DNA of 64,000 bases from JAFMDF01 sp965222705 (GTDB lineage Bacteria; Bacteroidota; Bacteroidia; Chitinophagales; Saprospiraceae). The DNA lies in assembly GCA_965222705.1 (NCBI GenBank), contig CBDCUO010000026.1, positions 1 to 64,000 on the forward strand. The letters run 5' to 3'. Both the position numbers and the translations under genes were made by a program. Below the pieces are notes generated by a model, which saw only the letters and a program-made list of their open reading frames with translations, was not told the origin of the DNA and searched no databases. Each line of letters opens with the position of its first letter. Positions within the stretch are counted from its first letter, which is position 1. Of this stretch, positions 1 to 10,100 are shown in pieces.

Positions 1-423
1 GCACACTAAAAACTTTAAGGAGTCCATGCCTGAAACACACAGGGTAGTCATACATATATCTATGGCACCAGAAGTACTCAAACTGCCATCCATCATACAG
101 GAAAAAGTAGCATGTCCTTCAATAGAACAGGGCGGGCTTGAAGTAATACTTACCTTATCTGTATTGGGGTTTAGTATAATTGTAAATGTGCCACAGGATT
201 TATTTTTTTGCCCACTGCAACATTTATTTTTAAGCTCATAGGATTGGGTAGTCGCTGTATCAGAAGTAGCAGAAAAGTCTATGGTGTAGTTTGGAACATT
301 TTGAGCAGGATCACATTGAGCATACGAAGAGCCTTTTGCAATCAGGACTATGAGTAAAGTGCAATTAAATACCGTTTTTATTTTTAATAATTTTAAATAT
401 GCGGATTTCCGCAAATGATTCAT
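1..423 (-). CDS. Secreted cysteine-containing protein, N-terminal part (runs off the window)
   Basis: An open frame of exactly 141 codons starts at ATG 423..421 on the minus strand and is still open at base 1, so the C-terminus lies outside the window. The N-terminus is a signal peptide (MNHLRKSAYLKLLKIK, a hydrophobic core, then SSYAQ) with predicted cleavage after AQ. The mature part begins CDPAQNVPNYTIDF and contains a double-cysteine segment (NKCCSG) and several further Cys residues. This is typical of extracellular beta-rich proteins of Saprospiraceae exported for surface display. No catalytic motif is visible. It is the last of five minus-strand surface-protein genes, 328 bases after the previous one, and its sorting domain would be in the missing part. 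Function unknown. Confidence 0.75.
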   Translation of the reverse strand, partial: MNHLRKSAYLKLLKIKTVFNCTLLIVLIAKGSSYAQCDPAQNVPNYTIDFSATSDTATTQSYELKNKCCSGQKNKSCGTFTIILNPNTDKVSITSSPPCSIEGHATFSCMMDGSLSTSGAIDICMTTLCVSGMDSLKFLVC

Positions 424-751
424 GGCAGCTTATGTGTTGAATTGGTTAAATTATTTATGGGACTCTCTATTTAAGCTGACTGCAGTAGAAAGGGACACAA
501 GACTAATTGATTAAGATGTTTTTTTGCTATTTTACCAGGGTAATGTTCTCTGGAAAATAGCTTTTGAAAGGGGTTTAATTGACAACTGGGGGATAGAGAA
601 AACTTCAACTTAGTATAGTTACAAAAAACATTCCATAACAAACGAACTCGATGAATAACTGGCTCCTACAAAAGGAGAATGAAATTAAGTAAAATACTTG
701 TTATGTATTAGAGATTGATTATCAACCATGTAAAGTAGCTTGACTTTTTAG
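424..751. other. Intergenic gap, no gene seen
   Basis: This AT-rich gap of 328 bases separates two minus-strand surface-protein genes. I see no convincing ORF, RNA gene or full TTTG-N19-TAnnTTTG promoter. It probably contains the promoter of the partial gene at 1..423 and the 3' end of the upstream transcript. Confidence 0.5.
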
Positions 752-756
752 CTACT
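734..756 (-). terminator. Small hairpin overlapping the stop codon of the giant gene
   Basis: AGTAGCT at 734-740 and AGCTACT at 750-756 form a 7-bp inverted repeat with a 9-base loop. The right arm includes the TAG stop of the gene ending at 752. No strong U-tract follows on the minus strand, so termination is only a possibility. Confidence 0.3.
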
Positions 757-3052
757 CAATATCTACTTCAATAATAAAGTTGGGAATAAAGCGATTATTG
801 GCAGGGTGGGCTAGAATGGTATTAAACAATAAGATGGATCGGTCGTTATTAGGTCCTTGGAAGATCACTTTCCCATCTAGATTAAAATCGTTTTTAGTGT
901 ATCCACTACTGATATAATTAGGGAGGTAATTTTGATTTTCTTTGTCTTCTATTATATGAAAAAATATATCGAAAACATCATTTCCAGGTCCTTGATAGAT
1001 TACTTTTCCATCATTATTCAGGTCTCCGGCCCACATGGACTGCATATTTTCCATAGATATGCCAGCATTTCTCCCGCTTGCGGTTTGAGCATCCCTGAAA
1101 TCTATGGACGGGATATGGTCCGGAGAAAAGGTATAGACCGCTTTGCTCAATATATCCAAATGATTCCGATGGCGGATGGCTACCCGATACTTTCCATGAG
1201 GAGCACTGGCAAAAATGATTAGCGAATCACCTTTGGGAGAGATAATATCTCCATCTCGCTGTAGTAAAGCAGCAGCAGTGGCAACGACTTCATTTTTATC
1301 AAAAATATCTCTCAATTCCAGTAAGACCCAATCTACAAGTGCATTTTCTCCTTCTACATCCAGCAATCCAGCATTCATCCATTCTTTGCCTCCTGACCCT
1401 ATGTGTTCGAAGCCAGAAAGTTGAGTATAAGGCTCTTGCAAGGGCAATAATCCATTCCGTCGCAAATCATCCCGCATCAATCCGGATTCTTCGCTATCTA
1501 ATAATGCCCCCTGAAGCACGGCCCTTGCCCTCAGGGCAATACCTGGGCAAGCAATTGTTTGAACGGCTGCCCCTTTATTGCCGCAAATATCCGTTGCAAA
1601 CCAAGTGCGATGGACCAACTGTTCCGTTCCGCTAAATCCCAATATCTCTTCATAAGAAATTGGTAAAAACTGATTGGTGTTATCCACTGCAATTAGCATT
1701 TTCTCAAAATCAAAAGTATCTCGATTGTTTTTACAAAAATTGGGTGACTCCAATGGCAAGCTACCTTCTACCACCATATAAGCAACCGTTTCCAGCCCAT
1801 GATTGCCGTCTAGATAATCCCATTCCTCAATCCGAATATCAAAACTTTCAGTAGTCACATTTTTAATGCGGACCATCGCTGGGTCAAAATGGTCAATGGA
1901 AAGACTATTGGCAATGACTACCGGATTATGATAGCTGCTGCTCAAGTTGACGGTGGACCAGTTATTATCTACCTTTAGCTTGCCCACTTCTCCTATTATT
2001 TCGGCTGCCTTATTCGTTATATTTCCAATATTATCAATTGCTAAGTATCCAGTTATTTCTTTATTATGTGCGTTATTGGCATCAACCGAATTTTCTTCCT
2101 GTATTCTTAGCCGGGCATTATTCCAATTCACCCCAGTATTTCTCAGCGTGCCGGCATCTCCGTCATTAATGGTTTGCATATTGGCAAAAAGTAATGGAAT
2201 ATTGGGAAAACTTTGGAAAAAGTTAATGCTTGTCCAACCATGCGTTACGGAAACAGTATCCACTTGCATTTGGTAGATTTCGGCTTGATTACCTCTTTCC
2301 ATAGCTATCCAAGCGACTTTTTCTTTTTGATGCAACCCGTCATTTGCTTCTTCTTCTTGCAATTTGATTTCAAACTGAGTCGCTTGAACATTTCTCAAAC
2401 GAACGGTAGCAGGAGTCGCTTCTTCATTCGTAATCAACTGGGTAAAAATGACAGGCTCTTTCAAAAAATCTATTGGCAAATAAACGGTCTTCCAATGCTG
2501 GCTGGTAAATTCCATTACCCCTGCAACCATTTTTTTACCATTAGGCAAGGTATGAATCCGGAAAATATCGGGAGCCGTTTCATCGACTACTTCTATCGTT
2601 TGAGTATAAGAAGTGGCATTGGCACATTGGTCGGTGGCCGTCCAGGTTCTGGTAAGGGTATAATCGTATTTATTACAATCTGTACTATTTTTGGTAGTAT
2701 TTTCTACTAATTCTAAAATGGTTGTTGGACAATTATCAATGGTTTTTACTTCGGCAGGCAAAGGAATTTCATCGTCTATGCCAATGGTTATATCCTCTGG
2801 TAAAGAGCTTAAGGTTGGGGGATGGGTATCGCCAAAATGCACCTTGACACTCGCCGTTGCACAGCACCCAGTATTGCCATTACACACTTGATAAGAAAAC
2901 TCATCCACTCCACAGATATTTGCAATTGCCGTATAAGTAAACGTCCCCTCTGCATCAATACTGACGCGTCCATAAACGGCATCAACCGGAATGGAAAAAA
3001 CAGGCTCGCCCTCTAGGGTGTCATTGTCAATTACGCTTCCTTTAAACAAAAC
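752..3052 (-). CDS. C-terminal part of a frameshifted giant surface protein: cadherin-like, HYR, lectin-like repeats, shared C-terminal module
   Basis: This is the continuation of the gene at 3042..5903 in another frame. The meaningful sequence starts at GTT 3052, right after the frame break, and completes a cadherin/tandem-like repeat (VLFKGSVIDNDT). Next come a HYR-type repeat (residues SLPEDITIGIDDE to TIEVVDETAPD) and three tandem H-type-lectin-like repeats, each with a pattern like P.V.A......VR.KN.....I.EE...D..H..E. The last ~290 residues are the module shared with the genes ending at 7180 and 12813, with ALLQRDGDI, AIRHRNHL and two DxNxDG loops (GDLNNDGKVIYQG, DFNLDGKVIFQG). No T9SS type A or B domain is seen. 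An ATG-initiated frame from 3172 exists but its first ~40 codons overlap the upstream part out of frame. Removing one base from the join gives a single protein of 1716 residues. Role: probably surface adhesion (inference). Confidence 0.8.
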   Translation of the reverse strand, partial: VLFKGSVIDNDTLEGEPVFSIPVDAVYGRVSIDAEGTFTYTAIANICGVDEFSYQVCNGNTGCCATASVKVHFGDTHPPTLSSLPEDITIGIDDEIPLPAEVKTIDNCPTTILELVENTTKNSTDCNKYDYTLTRTWTATDQCANATSYTQTIEVVDETAPDIFRIHTLPNGKKMVAGVMEFTSQHWKTVYLPIDFLKEPVIFTQLITNEEATPATVRLRNVQATQFEIKLQEEEANDGLHQKEKVAWIAMERGNQAEIYQMQVDTVSVTHGWTSINFFQSFPNIPLLFANMQTINDGDAGTLRNTGVNWNNARLRIQEENSVDANNAHNKEITGYLAIDNIGNITNKAAEIIGEVGKLKVDNNWSTVNLSSSYHNPVVIANSLSIDHFDPAMVRIKNVTTESFDIRIEEWDYLDGNHGLETVAYMVVEGSLPLESPNFCKNNRDTFDFEKMLIAVDNTNQFLPISYEEILGFSGTEQLVHRTWFATDICGNKGAAVQTIACPGIALRARAVLQGALLDSEESGLMRDDLRRNGLLPLQEPYTQLSGFEHIGSGGKEWMNAGLLDVEGENALVDWVLLELRDIFDKNEVVATAAALLQRDGDIISPKGDSLIIFASAPHGKYRVAIRHRNHLDILSKAVYTFSPDHIPSIDFRDAQTASGRNAGISMENMQSMWAGDLNNDGKVIYQGPGNDVFDIFFHIIEDKENQNYLPNYISSGYTKNDFNLDGKVIFQGPNNDRSILLFNTILAHPANNRFIPNFIIEVDIE

Positions 3053-5903
3053 ACCCGGGGCAATAGCCACTAAATTCATCATCATTTGCTCGCATTTCTG
3101 AGGGGTCTGATAACGTTGCAATGCCCACATTTGTCGGACAACCTTTTTCGCAATAACGCACAAACAAGTCATAAGCTCCTGCGGATAAATCCTGCACAGA
3201 TAATTGATTGTGAGGCAAGTAAGTTTCTCCCCCGTCGATGCTCAAAGCAATACATGCCCCTGTTTCTCCTAGTACAGAAACGGCAATAGATCCGTCAGCG
3301 CCTCCACAGGTTGTTGGGTTGGAGACGCTGACTTCAGTGATCTGTAATATTGGGTGAAGATTTATAGAAACGTTTTCCGAATTAATGCAGCCCAGTTGTT
3401 TGACAGTCAATCTTATTGTTGGATTGATTGGGGCAATAGCGTTAGGCGTTGTAAATTGTACTTTATGCGGGCCTTTCCCATTGAGGGCAATAGGTATCGC
3501 ATTTTCACCAAAATCCCATTTATAAATAGCTCCTTCTCCTGCGTCTTCTGCTTCGAAAATATAGTCCGTTTCTGCACAAAGCCAAGCATTAGTTTCGCTT
3601 GGAGCCGCACTGATGCGAGCAACCGGTGATTGGTTTATTTTTTTCTCAACGGAATTGGATATTAGCCATTCGTTACAACTATTCTTTTTTATTAATCTCT
3701 GAAAATAAGTTGTTTGGCTAATCGTAGAGGGATCATAACTCTCACGATTCGCTCCTGCAATGTCCTCCCAATTGAGCCCATTATCGGTGCTTTGTTGCCA
3801 CTGATAAAAAACGTTTTCTCTACTATCTTGAAAAGGAGTGCTGATACTTTCAATGAGCATCGGGTCGAGTAGCTCACAACCGATTTCATCTCCTGCTATT
3901 TGACCAGCCTGGGAATAATTAGCACAATCGGGGTCTGCACAATCTACTAAACCGTCTCCGTCATCGTCCTGCCCATTATTACATACCTCTGCTTTCGGCA
4001 AATTAACAGAGAGGCTTAGTTCAGAGGTTGAACCGAAGGCAGCTTTAGGATCAAGGTCTATGAAGTCAGCATTGATTATTTCGGTCGTTGTTGCCGATAT
4101 ATAGTAGGTACTATCCACTTCTTCTGGTAATGGAAGCGTAATCGTTTCACCATAAACATCTCTTTCAACATCTAGATACCCTAAATGTAATTCTCCTGAT
4201 CCATTATCGGCTGTACTATTGGCAAAAAACTCCAGGCGATAGCCATCCAAAGTATGCATAAACAGATCATTAATATCCAGATTTATCCGAATGGTTGCGG
4301 TGACTAAGGTATAATTAATAACTTCAATTTCAGGATAATTGAGCAATTGATTTGGTCCTTCATCCAGATCATTTAGGTCATTTCTTGTTCTGCCATCGGG
4401 GTCGAAATCAGCCAGGCTTAAATCAATTCCGTTATTATTATTATAAAAACTATTTTGAATAATGGCATTGTCCTTTGCGCCCAAACCTACCAAAATACCG
4501 ATCTGATTATTATAAAAAATATTGTTAGCAATGAGGTTATTTTCATTTTTCTTCAAATTGTTTTTTGTTTCATCTACCAAAACCAGCCCGACAGTAGCCT
4601 GTCCAAAAACCTCATTGTTTTGAAACCAACTATTGCTTACTTGGTCGAATTGCCAGCCTAGGGGCGCATTGGCGACCAAATTATCTTTAATTCTTATTTC
4701 CGTACATTGGCGACAAACACCTATTGCTGTCACAAATGGAAAGTGGTTCGTTTTTTCAGGGTTGACACCGAGATAATTATTTTGAACTAGATAATTATCA
4801 ACCTGTTCTAGAACAAAAGCGAACTCACCAAAACCAATTAAATTACGAGCAAAAATATTTCCACTACCGCCTATGGCTTTAATTGCAACTCCCTCGCCGC
4901 CGCTTATATTGTTATTCCCCGTTAAGCCGACCCCAAAATAGTTGGCATTGATTTGAGTTTGGGTAGTATTTTCTAATTGAATGACCGCTTTATTCTTACT
5001 GGCCCCTGCAAAAATATTAATTTCTCCACGGTCATTATTTCCGTCCTGGTTACTCCCGATAATAATTGGTCTATTTACACCATTCAGCGTAATTACTTCT
5101 TCTGTCGAGCCCATTTTTAATAAGCCGGAAGGGTCCAGTCCAATATAATTGCCATAAAGTTCTATTTTTCCCTTTGTCCCACTATTAATATGGATTGCTT
5201 TTTGGCTTCCATGTATGCTTAATCCTCTTATAACAATATGATTGTTTGGGCTTTGTGCCTGGTAGAAATTAAAGGGAGCAAAATCTCCCCTTCCTGCAAT
5301 TTCAATTCTAAGAACAATGTTGAGTTTGGCACCAAACTCATTAGTGTTCATCTGCGTTTGGCGGACACTGTACCCATCAATCATCACATTATCACTCAAA
5401 GCCGGCAGGGGGTTATTGATTTCAAATCTCCACCAGCTATGTGGGAAATCGGGGTCTAAATCTACTATACCGGAGTCATCATTGGTCACTGTTCGCATGA
5501 TATTCTCGATAGCAACCTGCCCGTCCACCCCATCGTCTTTATAATAGAAATGATGGACATCATAATCTGGTAAATCAAAACTTATAATATGAAAAGAATC
5601 CTTACTTATGGTTGACTGGGTAGCAGCAATGGCTTCCCGCAAAGAAATACGCCCATCTATTCCCGGAGTTGCTATCAAATTTTTAACAGAGCTAATATCT
5701 CCATCAATGTAATCATCGGTTGTTGTGACAAAAATAATTTTACAAAGCGGATCTCTACTGTCCACCAAGCCGTCTCCGTTATCGTCTATTCCATTATAGC
5801 AGATTTCGGCAGCCAAAGAATTTAAAGATGTTGCTGCCATTAAAGAAATACCCAATGCAATGAGTAATATTCCAAAAGTAATTCTTTGTAAAAAGCGTAT
5901 CAT
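3042..5903 (-). CDS. N-terminal part of the frameshifted giant surface protein: signal peptide, beta-helix, Ig/PKD-like domains
   Basis: The protein starts at ATG 5903 with a signal peptide (MIRFLQRITFGILLIALG to LAA). A MopE-like calcium motif follows (CYNGIDDNGDGLVD), then a CSLREA-like segment (GRISLREAIAATQ). Residues ~70-520 are a right-handed parallel beta-helix rich in NNxxIxxN turns. A second MopE-like motif (CNNGQDDDGDGLVD) closes the helix. Ig-like and PKD-like domains follow to the end. The frame runs into TAA soon after CPG at the CCCCGGG run (3054-3060), in the middle of a cadherin-like repeat (NDDEFSGYCPG) that resumes in the frame of 752..3052. So this is the front two thirds of one 1716-residue protein. 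Parallel beta-helices on such proteins commonly bind or cleave polysaccharide, but no catalytic site is recognised here. Confidence 0.82.
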   Translation of the reverse strand: MIRFLQRITFGILLIALGISLMAATSLNSLAAEICYNGIDDNGDGLVDSRDPLCKIIFVTTTDDYIDGDISSVKNLIATPGIDGRISLREAIAATQSTISKDSFHIISFDLPDYDVHHFYYKDDGVDGQVAIENIMRTVTNDDSGIVDLDPDFPHSWWRFEINNPLPALSDNVMIDGYSVRQTQMNTNEFGAKLNIVLRIEIAGRGDFAPFNFYQAQSPNNHIVIRGLSIHGSQKAIHINSGTKGKIELYGNYIGLDPSGLLKMGSTEEVITLNGVNRPIIIGSNQDGNNDRGEINIFAGASKNKAVIQLENTTQTQINANYFGVGLTGNNNISGGEGVAIKAIGGSGNIFARNLIGFGEFAFVLEQVDNYLVQNNYLGVNPEKTNHFPFVTAIGVCRQCTEIRIKDNLVANAPLGWQFDQVSNSWFQNNEVFGQATVGLVLVDETKNNLKKNENNLIANNIFYNNQIGILVGLGAKDNAIIQNSFYNNNNGIDLSLADFDPDGRTRNDLNDLDEGPNQLLNYPEIEVINYTLVTATIRINLDINDLFMHTLDGYRLEFFANSTADNGSGELHLGYLDVERDVYGETITLPLPEEVDSTYYISATTTEIINADFIDLDPKAAFGSTSELSLSVNLPKAEVCNNGQDDDGDGLVDCADPDCANYSQAGQIAGDEIGCELLDPMLIESISTPFQDSRENVFYQWQQSTDNGLNWEDIAGANRESYDPSTISQTTYFQRLIKKNSCNEWLISNSVEKKINQSPVARISAAPSETNAWLCAETDYIFEAEDAGEGAIYKWDFGENAIPIALNGKGPHKVQFTTPNAIAPINPTIRLTVKQLGCINSENVSINLHPILQITEVSVSNPTTCGGADGSIAVSVLGETGACIALSIDGGETYLPHNQLSVQDLSAGAYDLFVRYCEKGCPTNVGIATLSDPSEMRANDDEFSGYCPGCFV

Positions 5904-6245
5904 TGTTCCAAAATCATCTTACCTTGAAAATGCACTTCCTGCCAAGAAGAACAGGTGCTGGAAAGGAAAACTCAAAAAGCCTTTCTTCCATAGACCCTTC
6001 ACCTCGAAGGAAGTACACTTCAAGCCTTTCAATTTGTTCGGGTAAGTGTTTATTGAGCAGGTTTACAAAGAAAAGGGAAGTACTGGCAGCTACTCCTTTT
6101 TTATTAACCAGCATAGAAATATTTTTTAGCTAGTACCCCTTTCTTTTACTTTTAGTAAAAAAGGACACAATTTCCCTTCTTTACTTTTGTCAATGTGAGT
6201 GTGGATTTCGTTTTGCTTTTAGAGCTTCAAACGAAATGTTAGGGG
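5904..6245. other. Intergenic gap with a 9-bp hairpin
   Basis: The gap of 342 bases lies between two minus-strand genes. ATTTCGTTT (6205-6213) and AAACGAAAT (6229-6237) form a perfect 9-bp inverted repeat with a 15-base loop just after the stop of the gene ending at 6246. It is a plausible terminator for that gene, although no U-tract follows. Short open frames on both strands (66-76 codons) have no recognisable domain and are not called. Confidence 0.45.
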
Positions 6246-7097
6246 TTAGTAATTTCTTGCTTTCACCAATTTACTTAAAGCCATTTTCTGTCCTTTTTCC
6301 ATTATTATTAAATGGTACATACCGGCGGGCAAATCTGCCACATTTAAAGAAAATTGGTTAGGGCCAGTCTGTATTTCTTGTTTATAAAATCGAACCAATT
6401 CACCAGCATTTGTATAGACCAAAATGGATTTATCGCCTGCGGTTCCATGCCACGCTAGTTGAATAGTGACTTTACTAATGGCAGGATTGGGAGAAATTTT
6501 TAGATCTTCGGTAATCAGGTTGACCTCTGTATTGGCTATGGAGGAAAAAATATTCCGATTGCAAACAATCGGCAGGTCGCTTAAATTGCCGGAATAGGCT
6601 TCTCCGCCTGCACCTAAAGCTCCAATGGAGTTTCCAACATTTACTTTTCTGGAATTAGGCGGGCGAAAAGGGTCTTCATAATTATTGACTAACATAATTT
6701 CGGGCACACAATTGGATTTGGCTTTAAACCAAAACAATTGGGTTGGGGTATAGGATTTATAGGTCAATTCCACAAATCCTTCCCCTGCTAGGTTAAAAAA
6801 ATGATAGTCATAACCAGGGCTTTCTTTCGGGCTCAAAACGCTTCCTCCATACACCCATTCCGCGCCCAAGTCGTAGCTTTGTACCTCGCTCACTTCCAAT
6901 GCGCCTGCGGTTGCCTTGATACTAACCTGTGCGGTTGCTGTAATATTCATCGGAGAATTCCAGGTTCTTTCCGGTAGCATAGAAATGGAATATTTTCCAG
7001 TAAAGGCATTTTTTTCTATTAAAAATTTTACTTGAGCCAAAACAGTCCCTTGGCTAATAATTAAAAATATAAAAATTGTTTGTAATAGTTGCTTCAT
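6246..7097 (-). CDS. Secreted protein: shared N-terminal module plus T9SS type A sorting domain
   Basis: I chose the ATG at 7097 (283 residues) because it places a clean signal peptide first (MKQLLQTIFIFLIISQG to LAQ). An upstream in-frame ATG at 7151 would add 18 residues before it. Residues ~22-185 are the beta-rich module shared by five proteins here, with marks GYDYHFFNLAG, LFWFKAKSNC, DPFRPPNSRKVNVGNS and LGAGGEAYSG. The last ~75 residues are a T9SS type A C-terminal domain (LKISPNPAISKVTIQL, then LPAGMYHLII and a basic end), so the protein should be exported and anchored by the type IX system. It is the minimal member of the family: module plus sorting signal with no stalk. It lies 82 bases after the TSP3 giant and may be co-transcribed with it. 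Function unknown; ligand binding is inference. Confidence 0.85.
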   Translation of the reverse strand: MKQLLQTIFIFLIISQGTVLAQVKFLIEKNAFTGKYSISMLPERTWNSPMNITATAQVSIKATAGALEVSEVQSYDLGAEWVYGGSVLSPKESPGYDYHFFNLAGEGFVELTYKSYTPTQLFWFKAKSNCVPEIMLVNNYEDPFRPPNSRKVNVGNSIGALGAGGEAYSGNLSDLPIVCNRNIFSSIANTEVNLITEDLKISPNPAISKVTIQLAWHGTAGDKSILVYTNAGELVRFYKQEIQTGPNQFSLNVADLPAGMYHLIIMEKGQKMALSKLVKARNY

Positions 7098-7140
7098 TGG
7101 ATACAGGTTTATATTAATATAATTAAGCATCAGGAAAGGG

Positions 7141-7168
7141 TGGTCGATCACCTATAAGTGACCGACCA
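7141..7168 (-). terminator. Hairpin after the TSP3 giant gene
   Basis: TGGTCGATCAC (7141-7151) and GTGACCGACCA (7158-7168) pair over 11 positions with one mismatch and a 6-base loop. The hairpin lies 12 bases past the stop of the gene ending at 7180 on the minus strand. There is no U-tract, so it may be a weak terminator or an mRNA 3'-end stabiliser. Confidence 0.45.
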
Positions 7169-7179
7169 TCGCTGCCTGG

Positions 7180-10100
7180 TTATTTCCTCACTGGTACTTG
7201 TTCTTCTATAAAGAAGTTGGTAAAGTTATTCACGTTAACAGGATGGGTTAATACATTGAAGAAGATATAGTCGTCAATGTCATTGCCTATTCCTCCATAG
7301 ATTACATCTCCATTTAAGTCACAATCACTTAAGAAGTAACCCATTGTAATGTGGTTGTAGTTAGGTGGATTATTGGATGAATCCAAGAATATGGTAAAGA
7401 AGATACCATCTGTATCCGGATTACCCACACCACCGCCTTGGAAGATGACGTATCGGTTGCCGTCTGTATTGCCTCCCCAAAGTGCGAAGATGCCATTTAG
7501 GTCTTTTTGTCCATGCATTCCGTAGATATTCGTAGAGCCGTCTGTAAAGTCAAGTGTCAGCGGCATAGCTTTATCTCTGTCCATTGTAAGTGGATCTTTG
7601 GTCATAATGCCCAAATGGTTTCGGTGCTTGATTACTAGGTGATAATCGCCTTCAGTCACTGGGAAGTAAACCGGGCTAACACCATCTACATCCACAATAT
7701 TCCCATTTCTCTGGAGTAGCGCGGATCGAGTGGCTATGGCCGTTTCACCATCCGCATTTCTGATTTCGAGGAATATCCAATCAACGATAGAATTTTCTCC
7801 TTTGTCATCGAATACACTGACATCTGTTATCATCTCACCGCCGCCTTTGCCGACGTGGATAAATGGTTTGGTTGGACCGATTTCTATGGTGCTATATGGC
7901 TCTATCTCTGGCAGATAACCTTTCGCTCTTAAATGATCGGTCATCAAAGCTGTTGTTCTGTCATAGGCTCCTTGTAGATATGCCCTCATGCCGACAAATA
8001 CAAATGGATCTTCATCCAAGTAATCCGGCAAGCCGTCTCCGTCGGTGTCATCATTGGTAAGAATGCCATCATTATCCGTATCTTCGTCTGTATCTGGAAT
8101 GCCGTCATTATCGTCATCCGGATCTTCTCCATTAGCGATACCATCACCGTCAAAATCACAATCAGGATCAGTAGGATCATCAGTACATGGAGGAGGCGTA
8201 TTATCACATCCGGCAGCAGTATTGTCCGGCACACAAGGATCACTATCATTCGGGTCATATAATGGATCATTGGGGTTAATACCGCCAAAGTAGCCGTCAT
8301 TATCCATATCTTCTGCTCCACAAGCGGTCACATTTGGGTTCGGATCGCAAGGGTTTAGGGGGTCATTGCCATTATTCGTTTCTTCGCTATCTGTCATGCC
8401 GTCATTATCACTATCTGAATTAGGATCATACGGATCACTATCAGCTATATCATTGACTCCATCTCCGTCATCATCGCTATCATCGCTATTTATAATACCG
8501 TCATTATCAAAATCGCAAACAGGCGAGGTATTGTCTGGCAGACAAGGATCGGTGTCATCTGGGTCAAATAATGGGTTATTCACATCTATACCAGGGAAAT
8601 AACCATCGCCATCGTCATCTGCCAAATTGCAATCTATACTATTTGGATTTGGATCGCAGGGGTCCAATGGATCGCTGCCATTATTCGTTTCTTCAACGTC
8701 GCTTACTCCATCATTATCGCTATCCGAATTGGGATCATAGGGATCAACATCATTATTGTCCGGCACACCGTCACCGTCATCATCAATGTCTTCCGAATTA
8801 ATAGCCCCATCATTATCAAAATCACAAGTAGGAGAAGCATTGTTTGGAACGCAAGGGTTCGTATCATCGGGATCGAGTTGGGGATCATTGACATCAATGC
8901 CAGGGAAGTAACCATCTCCATCTGCATCTGTTGCGGTACAAGCGATTGCGTTTGGGTTTGGATCACAGGCACTCAAGGGATCACTATCAGTTGCTGGATT
9001 ATAATTGCCATCGCCGCCTGTTTCTTCATTATCGGAAATGCCGTCATTATCAGAATCAGAATTGGGATTGAAATCATCTACATCATCTGCATCTGCTACG
9101 CCGTCATTATCATCATCTGGATCATTTGCATTATCTATATTATCTCCATCAAAATCGCAAGAAGGGAAGGTTGCAATTGGGTCACATAAGAATAATGGAT
9201 CAGACTCTCCGCCATTTACTGTACCATTTTGATCGCTATCCTCTTCGCCGTCTTCTAACCCGTCTCCATCTGTGTCGGCATCTAATGGATCCGTTTCGCC
9301 ATCATCTACGGCTCCATCTTGATTGGTATCTTCAATACCATCTGGTATTAAATCATCATCCGTATCGGCGTCTAATGGATCGGTATCCGTACCAGGGTCG
9401 TAATTGCCATCATTACCTGTTTCTACATTATCGGCAATGCCGTCGTTATCAGAATCAGAATTTGGGTCATATGGGTTGCTATCATCTGCATCTGCTACCC
9501 CGTCATTATCATCATCCGGATCATTTTGGTTTTCTATTCCGTCGCCGTCCAAGTCACAGGTAGGGGCGGTATTATCTGGCACACAAGGATCGTTATCATT
9601 TGGATCAAATTTAGGATCATCTGCCGGAAAATCAGCAGAATAGCCGTCTCCATCAGCATCTGAACCTGTACAAGTGGCACTATTAGAATCGGGATCACAA
9701 GGGTTTAATGGATCAGACTCATTGCTATTTAGGCTACCGTCATGGTTCCTATCTTCGTCCCCATCGTCCAAACCGTCCCCATCTGTGTCTGGATTTAATG
9801 GGTCAGTATCTATTCCAGGATCATAAACGCTATCTTCTCCTGTTTCAATATCATCTGTAATGCCATCATTGTCTGAATCGGAGTTAGGGTCAAATGGATC
9901 CGCATCGTCTGCATCTGCTACCCCGTCATTATCGTCATCCGGATCATCAATATTATCCACGCCGTCATTGTCGAAGTCACACATATCTGCTTCATTCAAT
10001 GGATCGCAGATGTCTGTTGGATCGGATTCGCCATTATCATTGATACCATTTTGATTAACATCTTCTTCATCATCGCTCAAGCCATCCCCGTCGGTATCGT

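Noticed and set aside
26..241. 71-codon plus-strand ORF at the window start
   Set aside because: The minus strand is open from 423 to base 1 with a signal peptide and extracellular-type sequence; the plus ORF is its shadow.
5903..6133. Short ORFs on both strands between two surface genes
   Set aside because: Sense and antisense frames overlap fully and neither has a signal peptide or domain; most likely non-coding.
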